NCBI GenBank assembly: GCA_963576475.1
Contig: OY754970.1
Location: 41,500,647 to 41,564,646 of the forward strand
From: Molanna angustata
Taxonomy: Eukaryota > Arthropoda > Insecta > Trichoptera > Molannidae
Length of the DNA stretch: 64,000 nt
Direction of reading: 5' to 3'
The position numbers and the translations under genes were made by a program. The notes beneath the pieces were generated by a model that saw only the letters and a list, made by a program, of their open reading frames with translations, ran no database searches and had not been told where the DNA came from. This document shows, in pieces, positions 11,470 to 22,939 of this stretch. The first letter of the stretch is position 1, and each line of letters starts with the position of its first letter.

Positions 11470-12530
11470 ATTATGATACTTTCTAAAATTTAATTATTTA
11501 TGAAACTCAATCTAATGGCCTGTCACTCCCGTGAAACGGACATAACGTTGAAACCTGAATTTTCGGAGAATTTTTTTGTCTCTTATCTTGAAAAATGTTG
11601 TTGAGATTAATATCAATGTCGTATGATTTGTCGGTGATTGGTGATAATTTATGAACAAAATTAATGGCGCTTAGATTAAATAAAAATATGATACATTTCA
11701 TTATAATAACAATCTTGCGTGCGCCTTCGTGTACCGCAGAATGGGTGTCCCTTAAGGCGCGAACAAACATTGCGAGATTTAGACCTCCACAGATCAAAAT
11801 CACATATTATGCCGTGTAAACACTCTATATTACAAAGCACGGCGTCTCTAACCTATAGCGGCACATGACTAAAACTCCATCGAGAGCCTTATGAGAATCT
11901 ATCATAGCTTGGTGCCGTTCATCATTTCCATTACTTACATTTTTTACGGGTTCAAATAACTGAAATATTACTATTAAGTTGCCTGTGTATGTTTTATTTT
12001 TTAATTATTTCATACAAATTTCTACACAAATTAAAAATAAAGTACTAACTGCCTCAGAACAGTATAGTGTGGCCTTAGATTATATACCTTAAAATTCTAG
12101 GAGTGTGGCAGTAAATTTCCAAATAGGAACACAATTGTGCATGCTATGTTCATTATAATTATTTTTTAATATATGTTGTTATTTTTTAACTGTAACTATC
12201 ATTTGCGAAAATAACGGAAATAAATCATTTCATTTCTTTCAATTCGTATTTTTAAATATAACCAACAATGTACGGTGTCTCTGATCTTCAAATATGTTTG
12301 ATTTAATGTCTTCCAAAGATTTTATCTGACATTTGTTCAGCGATTTTGAATACATTATTGATTTTGTTATAACTTATACAATAATTTCTGGGAACTACAG
12401 ATACTATTTGAAGTTTTCATTTGAGTCACACCCAATAATATGTTGCTATATTTTGAATAATAGTGATGTCATCTAAATTTTTCAAGAAATGTGCCACAGA
12501 ATTAACTTTATTCAAATAATTTTGTTTCAT
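11470..12530. other. Stretch without supported gene
   Basis: A 98-codon minus-strand frame at 11507-11803 shows no recognisable domain and could be chance. No repeat shared with the rest of the window was noticed. Confidence 0.35.
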
Positions 12531-12544
12531 ACTAATCACCAGTG

Positions 12545-12650
12545 AGTTATTTTTGGAAATCGAAAACGAGGTAGACCACCTAAGACTTGGAGAGATAACT
12601 GTAGCCCGGCGTCACAAAAGGACTACACTTTCTTAAAAAAACAAGTTTTC
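12545..12650 (+). mobile_element. LINE C-terminal remnant
   Basis: The plus strand reads 'NRKRGRPPKTWRDN', matching the 'RGRP..RW.D' signature near the C-terminus of RTE-type LINE polyproteins. The surrounding frame is lost. Only the signature supports the call. Confidence 0.45.
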
Positions 12651-13252
12651 AAAACGTACCACAAGAAGTTTTAGAAGATATAGCCTTGTAGCTGTACTTT
12701 GTCAGCTGTAATGTGTATAGCTTCATGATTCTCGGATACTCCCGAAGATTAACGAAGATCAACGAATCACAGCCCGCTGCATGTTGATACAAATCTACAA
12801 ATATTTATTCATGTGTTGATCGTTCAATTGAGTAGTGTCGCGTTTAATCTTTATCTATTAGTTCCGACCCACGACATCACAAATTAATTAAGTTATTATT
12901 TATATTGTAATTTCATTTATCTCGAATAAACCAGTATTGATCATGTAAGTAGTTCTTTTTATTGAATTCCTTCATCACTATAAATGATGTATTATCAATT
13001 ATTTAATGAACAGACATAAGCAATATCATACTTAGAGGTATATGTTTTAAATAAAATAGAATCCTTTCGAACACGCACCTTTGCAATATAATCCCTTCTG
13101 ATTAAAACTAATAAATTATTAAATACCTACCCTCTAATTGGTAACTTCCGACATATATCCCCAAAGCCTCATCCTTGGGATGGATGATAACTGTCCTTAC
13201 GAATAAGACAAAAAAAAAACAAAGAAAAATTCCATGATGATACTCACCAACT

Positions 13253-13263
13253 ACCCTTTTTAT
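13253..13263. repeat. Left target-site duplication of the RTE insertion
   Basis: ACCCTTTTTAT here is repeated exactly at 13856-13866 on the other side of the truncated LINE. An 11-bp direct repeat at both edges marks target-primed insertion. Confidence 0.8.
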
Positions 13264-13847
13264 CATACATTTACCTCGGACATAAGGTAAAGCTAGGTGG
13301 AGACAATCAGGAAGCAGAGATCGAACGCAGGCGGGGCCTTGCATGGGCTGCATTCGGTAAACTGTCGTATATTCTCAGATACAAACGATTTGCAAACCAC
13401 TTGAAGAAAAAAGTATTTGATATGTGCATCCTCCCAGTACTGACATATGGTTTTGAAACTGTTATTTTTACAAAACGTACAGTACAGAAACTCCGAGTAA
13501 CGCAACGAGCAATGGAGAGGAGGATGCTAAACATTAGTCTTCGTGATCGAAAACGCAACGAATGGATCAGAGAAAGGACAAAAGTTACCGATGTTGCATA
13601 CAAGGTAGCTTCCTTAAAATGGAATTGGGCTGGCCATGTAGTAAGGACAGCAGATGATCGATGGACCAAACGCACCCTGGAGTGGCGACCGAGAACTGGA
13701 CGCAGAAACCCGGGCAGACCGCAAACAAGATGGTCTGACGACATCAAACGAGTGGCAGGAGGTCAATGGCACAGGGTGGCGAGGGATAGGGAAGCATGGA
13801 GGCTGAAAGGGGAGGCCTATGTCCAACACTGGACGAATAATGGCTGA
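13263..13847 (+). pseudogene. C-terminal fragment of RTE-type endonuclease-reverse transcriptase
   Basis: About 194 codons are open, but the catalytic RT and endonuclease domains are absent, so this is a dead fragment. Visible landmarks are 'YLGHKVKLGG' at the left edge, 'ERRRGLAWAAFGKL', 'CILPVLTYGFET', 'TQRAMERRML', 'LKWNWAGHVVR', 'RNPGRPQTRWSDD' and 'DREAWR'. This succession is the post-RT region of RTE-type LINEs common in moth and butterfly genomes. The intact frame argues for a recent insertion. The ATG at 13401 is internal, not a real start. Confidence 0.85.
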
Positions 13848-13855
13848 TGATGATG
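13264..13855 (+). mobile_element. 5'-truncated RTE-type LINE insertion with target-site duplication
   Basis: The insertion is 592 bp and holds only the last part of the RT polyprotein plus a TGATGATGA tail. Exact 11-bp duplications flank it. Heavy 5' truncation is usual for LINEs. Confidence 0.85.
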
Positions 13856-13869
13856 ACCCTTTTTATGAT

Positions 13870-14470
13870 CATTACATAAAAGGTCTCTCAGAGTTTCAAT
13901 GTCAGAATAAATTATCGCAGAGCTTTCTTGTCTCCATAGTACAAAGACTCCGCAGTGTATTCGAACCTCTATATATAATTTACTTTGAACAATGAAAAGT
14001 ATGGTATTGAAAATGTTACGATGGGAAATGGAAAACTGGGCAGCTATACCATTTTGGCATTTCCATTTTGCCATTTATCGAGGTCAACTTAGAGGCTAAT
14101 GAAAACGTAATATGTAAGAGAATGTTACCTAACTAAATGGAAAAACAAATTCCATTGCACGGTGGAAATGAGTTTCCGATTATTTTTTCCGTTAACGGGG
14201 AAAATTATTATATCAACGAGGATGAATTATGAAGCGAAATTTTCAATTATAGGAGCTGATTCGGATTGCAAGTCATGTAAGATAGGATGGCTTCGCAAGT
14301 AAAGTTTTCAAGTATTTTAATACTTATTTGTTGATAAATTTAGATGAAAAATATTTCTCATTTCAACTAAGCATTATGATGGAATATTTTTAAAACCAAG
14401 AATAATGAACATTGTTTTGTTTATCTCAACAGAGACGAAGCAGGAAAGTATTTTTATTCTAATGTATGAT
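13870..14470. other. Stretch without supported gene
   Basis: An 85-codon frame on the minus strand shows no domain. A short piece near 14429-14452 ('atctcaacagagacgaag') resembles the minus strand of repeat R-A. Confidence 0.35.
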
Positions 14471-14479
14471 TGATATCAT

Positions 14480-14702
14480 ACGTAAGATGAAAGTAAATGC
14501 ATAGATATTGTTCGGGCATATTGAAAGAATAAGTGACTATCGCCTGAAAAGAAAAAAAAGGATGGAACGGTTAAAGTGAGAATAATAGAAGAATGTGTAT
14601 GAGACGATGCATAGATGTGAATGAAGAAATAAATTTTATATGTCAAGAGAGAGTAGTCTGGCGTACGGAACCTACTCTGTCTATCCTAAATAGGGATATG
14701 GT
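14480..14702 (+). pseudogene. Degenerate RTE-type LINE C-terminal remnant
   Basis: This is a decayed, internally deleted relative of 37160-37465. Matching pieces are 'cgtaagatgaaagtaaatgc', 'gggcatattgaaagaata', 'agaatgtgtatgagacgatg', 'gatgtgaatgaag' and 'caagagagagtagtctggcg', ending 'aaatagggatatggtgta'. The frame is broken. Confidence 0.7.
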
Positions 14703-14711
14703 GTAATGTTT

Positions 14712-14808
14712 TGCTTTTGAGAGAAAAGGCCATGGATAGGGTGCAATGGAGAAGATTCCTTGAGGAGGCCACGGCCCATCCTGGGCTGCCACTAATAATG
14801 TTGATGAT
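14712..14808 (+). mobile_element. Tiny RTE-type LINE 3' insertion inside an older LINE tail
   Basis: The 97-bp segment reads 'QWRRFLEEATAHPGL' and ends in a TTGATGATG tail, close to the end of the copy at 40774-40994. It is flanked by GTAATGTTT at 14703-14711 and 14809-14817. It landed at the 3' tail of the older remnant to its left. Confidence 0.65.
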
Positions 14809-14874
14809 GTAATGTTTCGGCAAATCTGTTTTGTTTCATTTCGGATTTATTTAAGTCTTAAATTAATTCTTCAG

Positions 14875-15130
14875 CTGATTAGCACCGGCTTTGAATAGTG
14901 CTTCCAATATTTTAAATCATCATCATTTTCAAGTGTCTCGTAAGAGTCGGATAACCTAAAATATATACAAGATAACAAAATAACATCTCACATAGTTCAG
15001 CAATAAGGTTTGCCCATTCTGAATGTAGTGCATTTTTAGGTGAGACGATACTGGTGAGAGGTAATACACACCCGCACCCCTGTCGCTGGTTACCCTTTAT
15101 TGTGGGATATGATGATGGTATGAATAAATG
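14875..15130 (+). repeat. Repeat U, RTE 3'-tail-like, copy 1
   Basis: This shares ordered blocks with 53265-53545 and 58918-59190: 'ccggctttgaatagtgctt', 'tcaagtgtctcgtaagag', 'acatctcac-tagttcagc', 'cccattctgaatg', 'cacacccgca-ccctgtc', then 'gtgggatatgatgatggta'. The ending resembles the 3' end of RTE-type LINEs in Lepidoptera. No coding frame is seen, so it may be a 3' UTR or a SINE with such a tail. Confidence 0.7.
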
Positions 15131-16435
15131 AACGGATAAATTAATCCTTCAATCAAAAGAAAATCCCAAATATATACTTTCACATCGATAAGTTTTCGAT
15201 CCTAGTTTTTTAAGGAAGTTGTAATTACAGTCTGAGATACGAGAAAATGTGTTGATGCAGAAACTGAAAGGATTTCTATAAGTTCACTTCAGTTTTCCTC
15301 AACAGTGGAAAATCTGAGATAAAACAACTATTCTGAGAAAGAGAAATTGAAAAAGTTTCAAATCTCAACTTAGTAATCCTATTAAAGAATGAGGCAATAT
15401 GGTTCTTGTTTGTCTGTCTATCAAAATAGGTACACTATTTTCCACTACTTTAACTATAGTAAGTATTCTTAATCCATAATAATAAACTTGGTAATCTCTA
15501 AGTAGATTGAAATTTGATGTAAAAATGGATACAATTTAAAGCGGCTGAATTATAGGTACCTATATGTATATTTTTTTCTATTTTGCCCGACCCATGAGAG
15601 TTCGTATGAGCGAATTGTGATTTAATTTGTCACAAAAAAGTCGTGAAATATTAGGTCATGTTTAACTGACCTTTAAGTTCCTTTTTTTATTTATTTATGA
15701 GACACTCACAGATAAATTGTACTACACAAAAAATAACATATATTTATACATAAACAATATGTCATGCCAACTTTCCAATTAAGATTACCTGCTGCATGCT
15801 CATATTGAGAAAAAAAAACAAAATTGGCCAGACTTGATCTTTTACCTTAATATAACTAAAACATTAACAAAATTTAACGTGAATGTACCCCAATTCAAAG
15901 AAAAATAATAGGTGCCATAAAAAGAGAAAAGACATAGAGTGGATAATTTTTAAAACAATGAAAAAAAAATAATCATGGCTAAGAAACAAAAACTCAATTG
16001 ACTACGTAAATTAACAAAAAAACGAAAACAGCATTGACTTGTATGTATACCGAAACAATACAAACATTTGCATTCCTTTTATTTAAGAAGGAATATTTAC
16101 TTGTAAAAATACTAGCGTCTACAATCCGCGTTCATCTGTTTCCGGTTTAGTAAGTCAAAGTTTCCGGTTGACTCTCTGATTGGTTGAGATCTCGTAGTAT
16201 TAAGTCTGTGAGCTGTGAAATTTTATATAAAATGCGAAAATTAAAAAAAAATTATAATCATAATTCAATTTATAAAGCAACTCGCTCACGCGAGTCGCTA
16301 TTGTTATTAAAAACAAACTTAAACCTAACCTAAGAATGCAGAAAATAAAAGCTGGAACTAGACGCTACTGTAAAAACTACATATTATACATCATCATACA
16401 TTCCCTAAATAATGCATGAATGGTTGTCCTATAGG
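15131..16435. other. AT-rich stretch without supported gene
   Basis: Only short chance frames are present, and no known motif or repeat shared with other parts was seen. Confidence 0.4.
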
Positions 16436-16441
16436 TAAAAA

Positions 16442-16530
16442 AATCAGTTGAGGTAGCTAGGATGGGGTTTGAAATCCCCATCACTGGATTACTAAGTCAT
16501 TGCGATGCCCGCTCTGCCACCGACACATCT
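16442..16530 (-). repeat. tRNA-derived SINE3 head, degenerate copy
   Basis: On the minus strand 'gtggcagagcgggcat' followed by 'cttagtaatccagtgatgg' matches the SINE3 head at 36768-36925. The B box has decayed ('ggatttcaaacccc'). It lies immediately downstream of the minus-strand LINE end at 16540. Confidence 0.55.
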
Positions 16531-16539
16531 TCTACCCAT

Positions 16540-17110
16540 TCTTCTTCTTCTTCTTGTGAGAGTGGACTTGCCTGTTTGTGAGAGTGGACTTGCCCGGAAG
16601 GAGGAGGTACAACTGTCCTTCCATCTCTTCGCAGATCTTCCAGGAAGTCTTCTGTAGTATTTCTGTCTTAAAAAAATGACAATTCTACTGTCGTCCATGC
16701 GTTCCACGTGGTCTATCCAGAAGCGTCCTTTGCTACGTCTCCAACTTGTTTTGTCCTCGAGACCGCATATGAAACATATCATTTCATTTTCGATTTGATT
16801 GTTTCAAGGCGTTCTGATGCGATCCCTGAGGATTCTTCCTAAAATGGAGTGTAGGATCTTTATTTCACCCACTCTAAGACAGCTTTTCGTTCTGTTGGAG
16901 TCGGCTCTTACTTCAATCCCTAATGTCATAATAGGGCGGAGACACACCTCGTATATTCTGTCTCTGCTGGTGGTAAACATTCTCCATTCAGTATTTCGTA
17001 AGCAACCAGCTATGACCATTTTTTTATTGACCTGTGTTCGAACTTCGTTATACAGGACATGGCTGCAGGAGATCTCTACGCCTAGGAATAGGAATCCATT
17101 ATTTTTGAGT
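16540..17110 (-). pseudogene. RTE-type LINE C-terminal fragment, frameshifted
   Basis: Two minus-strand frames carry consecutive parts of a post-RT region: 'EVCLRPIMTLGIEVRADS', 'VGEIKILHSILGRILRDRIR' (to about 16804), then after a frame change 'DHVERMDDSRIVIF' and 'LPGRSAKRWKDS' near 16630. A GAAGAAGAAG tail lies at about 16542-16555. The catalytic RT core is missing, so it is a 5'-truncated, broken copy. Its last coding stretch is the apparent source type of tandem array T3. Confidence 0.8.
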
Positions 17111-17179
17111 TCTACAGTTAGAAGCCGTCACAATTTAAAGATTGAAGACTGGAGTTCTTATCGTTTATTAAAGTAACAC

Positions 17180-18345
17180 TCTTTCAACTACTACAGATTT
17201 TAAGGAGATGTTAATTTCTCTACTTACGAAACATTTAATTATTAACGTATCGTTTAGTAAAATTTTCAACATCAGTTAGGAAGTTTACATTTAAGGTGGA
17301 ATTATACACTGGACCTATAGATTAAAATAATTATAATAATTGTTTTACTCGTATGTATTCAGGTAAATTTGGACCATACATTTAGACATGAGAGATAATG
17401 TGACTGGATGCTGGAAACAGAGCAATGAATTGAGAATGCAGACAGTATAATATTATGTAGGTATGTCTGGAACTATGTAGATAGTTTACCTGGACCGTAT
17501 GTGATAACCCTAGGAACTAACGTTTATGATTCAAGCACTGAATCCTTAGCCATTAATCTATGTTCTACAGACTCCTAATGGTCACAGGCGAAACCCGTTG
17601 AAATTCATAGTCTGACTATTTAATAAATTGTGAAATTAATTCAACATTGAATTAAATACGAAGAATAATCTGAAGTATTATCAAGTCAAGTCATTCTTAT
17701 GCTAGTGATATTGGTTATCACTACATTAGACTCTAATATAGTCTGATATAACTATTATGCCGAATATAAAAGCTCATCTTTTCTCCCAATTTATTTACAA
17801 TTATGCTTACCAAATCAAAAATATGCAGAATTCAATAAGTTCCAGTTTTTTCTTATATTTTACATATTATTTGATAAATGGACTCAATATGCTTACCAAA
17901 AATCCTTTATTATATTATTTTCCAAATTACCATAATTAGTGTTAGATTAAAAAAATAATAATTTTAGAGCGCGAATAAGTTATTTGATACGTTCGGGTTT
18001 CGAAGCGACCGCTTCATTCTCAGGAGTTATAATCTGCCTTCTTGAGAAACGGAATAAAATTAAATTGTTTGTAAAAATGCCATTTTCCTACGGCGGCAAC
18101 TAGTAAGCCTAAAAGAACTTTTGCTTTATTTTTTAGAGATGATCAATCTAAACACAAAGCTGTTGAAATAATTAATTCTGCCATAAAGCAGTTTCTGAAA
18201 GTCTTTGAATTCACTATCTGCTGGTCTAGTCTGGTCAATGATCTCCACCCATTCGATCTGTTTAGCATACAAATTGAATAGTTTTAAATTTAATCCCCTA
18301 CTGACTTAATTTATGTAGCTACCTACTATATCATAGGTACATACC
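17180..18345. other. AT-rich stretch without supported gene
   Basis: No domain, RNA gene or repeat family was recognised. Only short chance frames occur. Confidence 0.4.
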
Positions 18346-18349
18346 TACA

Positions 18350-18690
18350 CCCTTAATTACGTATACTATAGCTAGTAAAACACCCCAAATTACATATACT
18401 ATACTAATTTACCCCAAACCACAAATACTGTACTAATAAACCCCAAAATATAACTATTAAACTAAACTCATACACCCCAAATCACAAATACTTTACTTAT
18501 ACACACCAAATTACACAACATACTATATTAATAGACTCAAATTACGTGTATTATAATTTACTAATACACACCAAATTACATATACCATACTTATAGACCC
18601 CAAATTACATACATAAACTATACGTATACACATCAAATAACATATGCCTATACAACATTAATACACCCAATTCACATATACAGTCACATA
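18350..18690. repeat. Degenerate minisatellite T4, ~35-40-bp unit
   Basis: About eight to ten diverged units carry 'acaccccaaattacatatac' followed by 'tatactaata'. Spacing is irregular and copies are diverged, so the array is old. Confidence 0.6.
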
Positions 18691-18803
18691 CTTACATTGT
18701 CAATTTATTATTGTAATATAAAATTATGGTAATTTTCTAACCAAATGGTTTCCAATCCATATTTATTTATTTATTTAATTAATAATCAAATATTAATTTC
18801 ACA

Positions 18804-19006
18804 GGCAACCAATAACAAGTTTCTACATTCTAGAGACTTATTTGATTTTATTTAATTTATTGCGATATTAATCGTACTTACGATATTAATCGTCTCACAG
18901 ATCCAGACTGAAAACACAATTTAAAACCCGTGTTTTCACCGGGAATCAATCCCTGGACCTTTGGATCAGCAGTCAGATACCTAACCAACTGAACCACAAA
19001 GGCTGA
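18804..19006 (-). repeat. tRNA-derived SINE1 copy with internal duplication
   Basis: On the minus strand it starts 'gtcagcctttgtggttcag', carries 'aggtatctgactgctgat' and a B-box-like 'gggattgattcccgg', then the SINE1 body and tail ('aacttgttattggttgcc'). The 'acgatattaatcg' block appears twice with an AT insert between, so the copy is rearranged. Confidence 0.7.
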
Positions 19007-19599
19007 CTATATTTATGAATTGTGTTAGAAATAATTTTAAATAAATTCATCGCCAGGTGCGAATCCAACCCAGGGCCCAGAATATAATAACACCCTGATT
19101 TTTTGTTGTTAAATTTAAAAATTTTCCAAACTAATTATTTCAAATAATCGTCCATCGTAGTCACACAAAAAAGTGATTAATAATACCTACAACTAGAAGA
19201 TATTTTTATATTTTTAAAAGAAAACTGTTATATTATAGCGAGTGAACTGAACCAGAGCACAATAAGTCACAATATACAACAACATAATTTATGGTATTTT
19301 TCTGTCATAATATCACACGCAACACATTAATTTCACGATAAAAAATCATACAATTCAAATAAATTCACAATCACATAGTAAAATTTTCAATATTTATATA
19401 AACGGGAAATTTGAAAATTTTCATCTCTCAACTAAAATGTTTCCATTCGAAATTCACGCTCCATCATAATATATAAAAATCCAATGTCACGATGTTCGTA
19501 CCGAAATTTTTTTTTAATGTGTATGGTTGATTCCACTTTGAAGGAAAGGATAAAATTTTAAATTAACATACATATGTAATAATATTAACATACATAATA

Positions 19600-20204
19600 T
19601 TTGGGTATCTACATTGATCACAACTTAAGATGGACAGAACAAATAAACACAGTTGCAGGTAAAATAAGAAGGCTTATTTATATTTTTAAAAACATTCGCA
19701 ACATAATGACTAAAAAAGACTTTAAAACAATATATTACGCGTTAGCTCAATCGATTATAACACACGGAATGATTGGTTGAGGTGGCGCTGCTAAAATTAA
19801 TATGGATCCTCTTATTAAAGCACAAAAAGCTTTCATTAAGGTTATAATAAAAAAAACCATTTACATATCGAACAGTTCAATTATTTAATGATTTTCCAGT
19901 TTTCAACATTCCACAGTTATATATCAAAATTATTTCTATACATTTTCATAAAGATAAAACAATTCACATTACACCGCAACACAATTACGAGACGACACGC
20001 AGGAATTTTATCATGACTCCAAAGACAAACACGACATTCGGACAAAGACATTACTATTATTTAGCTCCAAAAATTTTTAATAAGATAAAAAGTGAAATAA
20101 CGGACATACAGTGGATGAATAATTTGAAACACAAGAAGACAATAGAAACATGGATTAGAAACAAGGGCATTATATACTGCGGAAACATGATCAAGCTACA
20201 ATAG
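19600..20204 (+). pseudogene. CR1/Jockey-like LINE ORF2 C-terminal fragment, broken
   Basis: The plus strand reads 'LGIYIDHNLRWTEQINTVA', then 'FKTIYYALAQSIITHGMIG', a stop, 'GGAAKINMDPLIKAQKAFIK', and after decay a 63-codon frame (20013-20204) with 'YYLAPKIFNKIKSEI'. The order and motifs parallel the C-terminal part of the near-complete LINE at 44411-46792, but the sequences are clearly different, so it is another family of the same group. Several stops and shifts make it non-functional. Confidence 0.75.
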
Positions 20205-20472
20205 TTTATATTTTATTTTTATAATAGGTATATTTTATAACAAGTTTTAGTTAAATACAAGTTTAATATTTTTCTGTCAGATATAACGCAAAAAAAAAAA
20301 AAAAATCTGCCACCTCGGTACAGGCTCAGCCTAGTGAGGTGGTATATACCAAATAATCCTATAAAAAAATGTTTCATATAACTTATTTAAATTGTACTTT
20401 TTTTTTGTAATATTTTTATTGTTTGTAACTATATTGTTATATTTTGTTTGGTTTCAATAATAAAAAAAAATG
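20205..20472 (+). mobile_element. LINE 3' UTR with compound hairpin and AATAATAAA tail
   Basis: Downstream of the broken frame lie a 15-A run (about 20290-20304), a hairpin at 20310-20342 (CCACCTC paired with GAGGTGG, inner AGGC/GCCT) and an A-rich end at about 20470. The hairpin and the end are shared with 24785-24913, marking this as the 3' terminus of one LINE family. Such 3' structures can be what the RT recognises on its own RNA. Confidence 0.7.
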
Positions 20473-20837
20473 TATTACTTAACTTCTTTAAGTCAAATAA
20501 CATCCATCAATTTAATTTCAAGAAATTATGATATTGTCACCAAGGCATAAAGCACTCTATCTAGGGTGAATTGCCAGTTAACAAAAAAAAGAAAGGATAG
20601 TTTTGGACCCGATAGATGGCGCTACTATCGAAAACAAAAAATATGTACATTTTTTTTATATTTCTCCTCCAAAAATACATACAACCACAAAATTTATCTT
20701 CCCTACGACCCCGAAGATTTTTTTATGGAAAAAGGAGCGCAATTATTTTTTAGATAAGCTTTCAATAGATGACGCTGTGCACGCTTGTACATTGTTCATA
20801 CATATTATATAAAAACATAGACAAACTCAACTATATA

Positions 20838-21058
20838 TAAACATCTAGACCAACTAGAGAGACCGGACAGGCTCTAATCTTTATTCATAAACATAAGTCA
20901 ACATTCGAACAAAGAAACCTCCTATATTTTGGAGTCAAATTATTCAACGATCTATCTACAAACTTAGACAAAACAGTTTTTTTTTTAGTTACTTGAAAAC
21001 ATTTAAACGAGACATCAATATTTGGATCAACAAAAGGGTAGAGATTATATTATTATAA
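20838..21058 (+). pseudogene. LINE ORF2 C-terminal remnant
   Basis: The plus strand reads 'TRETGQALIFIHKHKSTFEQ' and 'NLLYFGVKLFNDLS', then shifts frame at a T run and continues with 'KTFKRDINIWINK'. This is the end of a Jockey/CR1-like ORF2 ('FN.LP ... FK..' pattern). No RT core remains. Confidence 0.6.
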
Positions 21059-21129
21059 AAAATAAACTAACCACCTGATATTCACATAACTACCAAACAA
21101 CTAATCTAATTTAATTTTAATATTATGCA

Positions 21130-21720
21130 GTATTTTGTTACTAGATATAAGTAAAAAACGAGTGGGTTGTGGCCAACAGTAAACTCCTCACTAACTAGCC
21201 ATTCTATAAAGTAGGTATTCAAATTTTGTATGGAAAATATTTAGCATTTACATGAAATGAGTGTGTTAAATTATTTTTTATTAAAAATATTTTATTATGA
21301 AAACTTGATAATTCTTCAATGCCATTTTATGAAAGTGATGTGCCTTTTTACCAATTTTAAAATAACAATTTCATGTTTCCTGACGATGGGGTCACTAAAA
21401 TATTTGGCAGTTAAAAAAAGTGAGAAGCGCTAATCAGTTATCCTTCAAAATCTAATGGGGGTCTAAGCGAGTATTAGATACACAAATTTGCAAAATTTGA
21501 AAGGAATCGAATAAGTACATGAGTCCATAATTGATTAAGTGAAATAAACACGTTGAACATAGCACATTAGCACACACACACACAGATACATTGTGATGAA
21601 ACTTTCAGAAAACAATCTCAGCATGATACTAGTTGATAATCTGCAATAAAAAAATAGCCTTAAAAATTGCGAAATCATAACTCCCCACTGTATCCCCTTG
21701 GGTTAGTGAGGAGTAAAAAT
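21130..21720. repeat. Repeat R-B, long copy with 13-bp inverted repeats
   Basis: ACTCCTCACTAAC at 21183-21195 is exactly inverted at 21702-21714. The left 90 bp and the right 20 bp recur at 22770-22935. A flank upstream of the left inverted repeat ('gtattttgttac') is also shared. A CA-rich run occurs at about 21571-21587. Likely a nonautonomous DNA element, but class and outer ends are unclear. Confidence 0.65.
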
Positions 21721-21919
21721 TTTATGGTCATTTAGAGAATAAGCAGATATTTAGTAGTAGTATAATGTTAGACATTTTTGCCAGTAATCAATTTAATATG
21801 AGTCACCAACACGCCGGTCGATGAAAGGACAGCTCTTCCGAAACATGCCGCTATAAGATTTGCAAAATAGTGGCAATTGACAAATTATACAAGAAAAAAA
21901 TGCTTTCGAGTCTTCACGT

Positions 21920-21975
21920 TATTCAGGTTGGCTGGAAGAAATTTCCTTACGGCAATAAACACCGTCTTTGTGCAC
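21920..21975 (+). repeat. SINE2 3' part, degenerate
   Basis: 'ggttggctggaagaaattt' and 'ttacggcaataaac' match the SINE2 body ('gttagttggaagaaattgcc...ggcaataa'). The head is missing. Confidence 0.45.
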
Positions 21976-22769
21976 TTGCTGTATATAACGATTACTCATA
22001 TATAAATATTTAAAAAAATACATCCATAGAAACAAACTGCATCTCACTCAACTACAAAAATATGACTCATTTATAATTTATAAAAGAGTCATATTTATAA
22101 AAAAAAATATCATTATATGATAAAACATTTTTTCGATTTCGATTCTGGTTTTGCAATCATATTCCCCATTTTTCCTCAGTGCAAATGTTTTACTTCTTGT
22201 TAATTTGTGTGATTAATAATAAAATATATATTTTCTATCATCATTTTAAAATATTTTTTGTGGTTTTAAGAATTGCGCTACACCGGAAACGAATCCATAT
22301 ATTAATGAATCTATTTTTTTATACTTTCAAATAAACACAAAAAGTCAAGATTAACTCAATGTAAATAACCAACCAATCGTTGTAAAAAAGGAATATTATT
22401 TTTACTGTTTTTTTTTGTTGCGTTTTCGCCCGTAAAACCGTGATGGTGTATATTTATCATTCGTGGAACGAAGCTTTATCAAACGGTTTTAAAATATTAC
22501 TCAGTTGAAAGAAGCCACTGGTAAATTGAAATAAAATATAAAATTGTAGACGATCTGTTAGGTACGTCAGTTAAAATTTAACAAATCGCTTTTGTTTTAA
22601 TAAGATTAATGGGTTTATTTTTTTGTTTATTCGTTTTATTTTCTTTTACATTGTTCCTTGTTTCCTGGCTTCATGATATTATGACGGCCATTTTGGACCT
22701 GATTGAACTATTTTTTTGTGAACTATGTGACATCACTGATAGACTAATTATCATCGAGTAATGTAGTAG

Positions 22770-22935
22770 GTAGTATGTAGTATTTTGTTACAAGATATAA
22801 GGAAAAAAACGAGTGGTTTGTGGAAAAGCGAGTAGTGAACTCCTCACTAACAAGTCATTCTATAAAATATTCTAATTTTGTATGGAACATACTCAGCATT
22901 TACATATCCCACTGGGTTAGTGAGGAGTAAAAATT
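22770..22935. repeat. Repeat R-B, internally deleted copy
   Basis: Inverted repeats at 22839-22851 and 22916-22928 are identical to those of the long copy, but only about 64 bp lie between them. The outer left flank matches too. Confidence 0.65.
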
Positions 22936-22939
22936 ATAA

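Noticed and set aside
11507..11803. 98-codon minus-strand frame
   Set aside because: No domain, no neighbouring exon or splice context that I can support.
13293..13829. Minus-strand frames of 70-146 codons opposite the RTE fragment
   Set aside because: They are shadows of the plus-strand RT C-terminus, which has clear family motifs; the minus readings have none.
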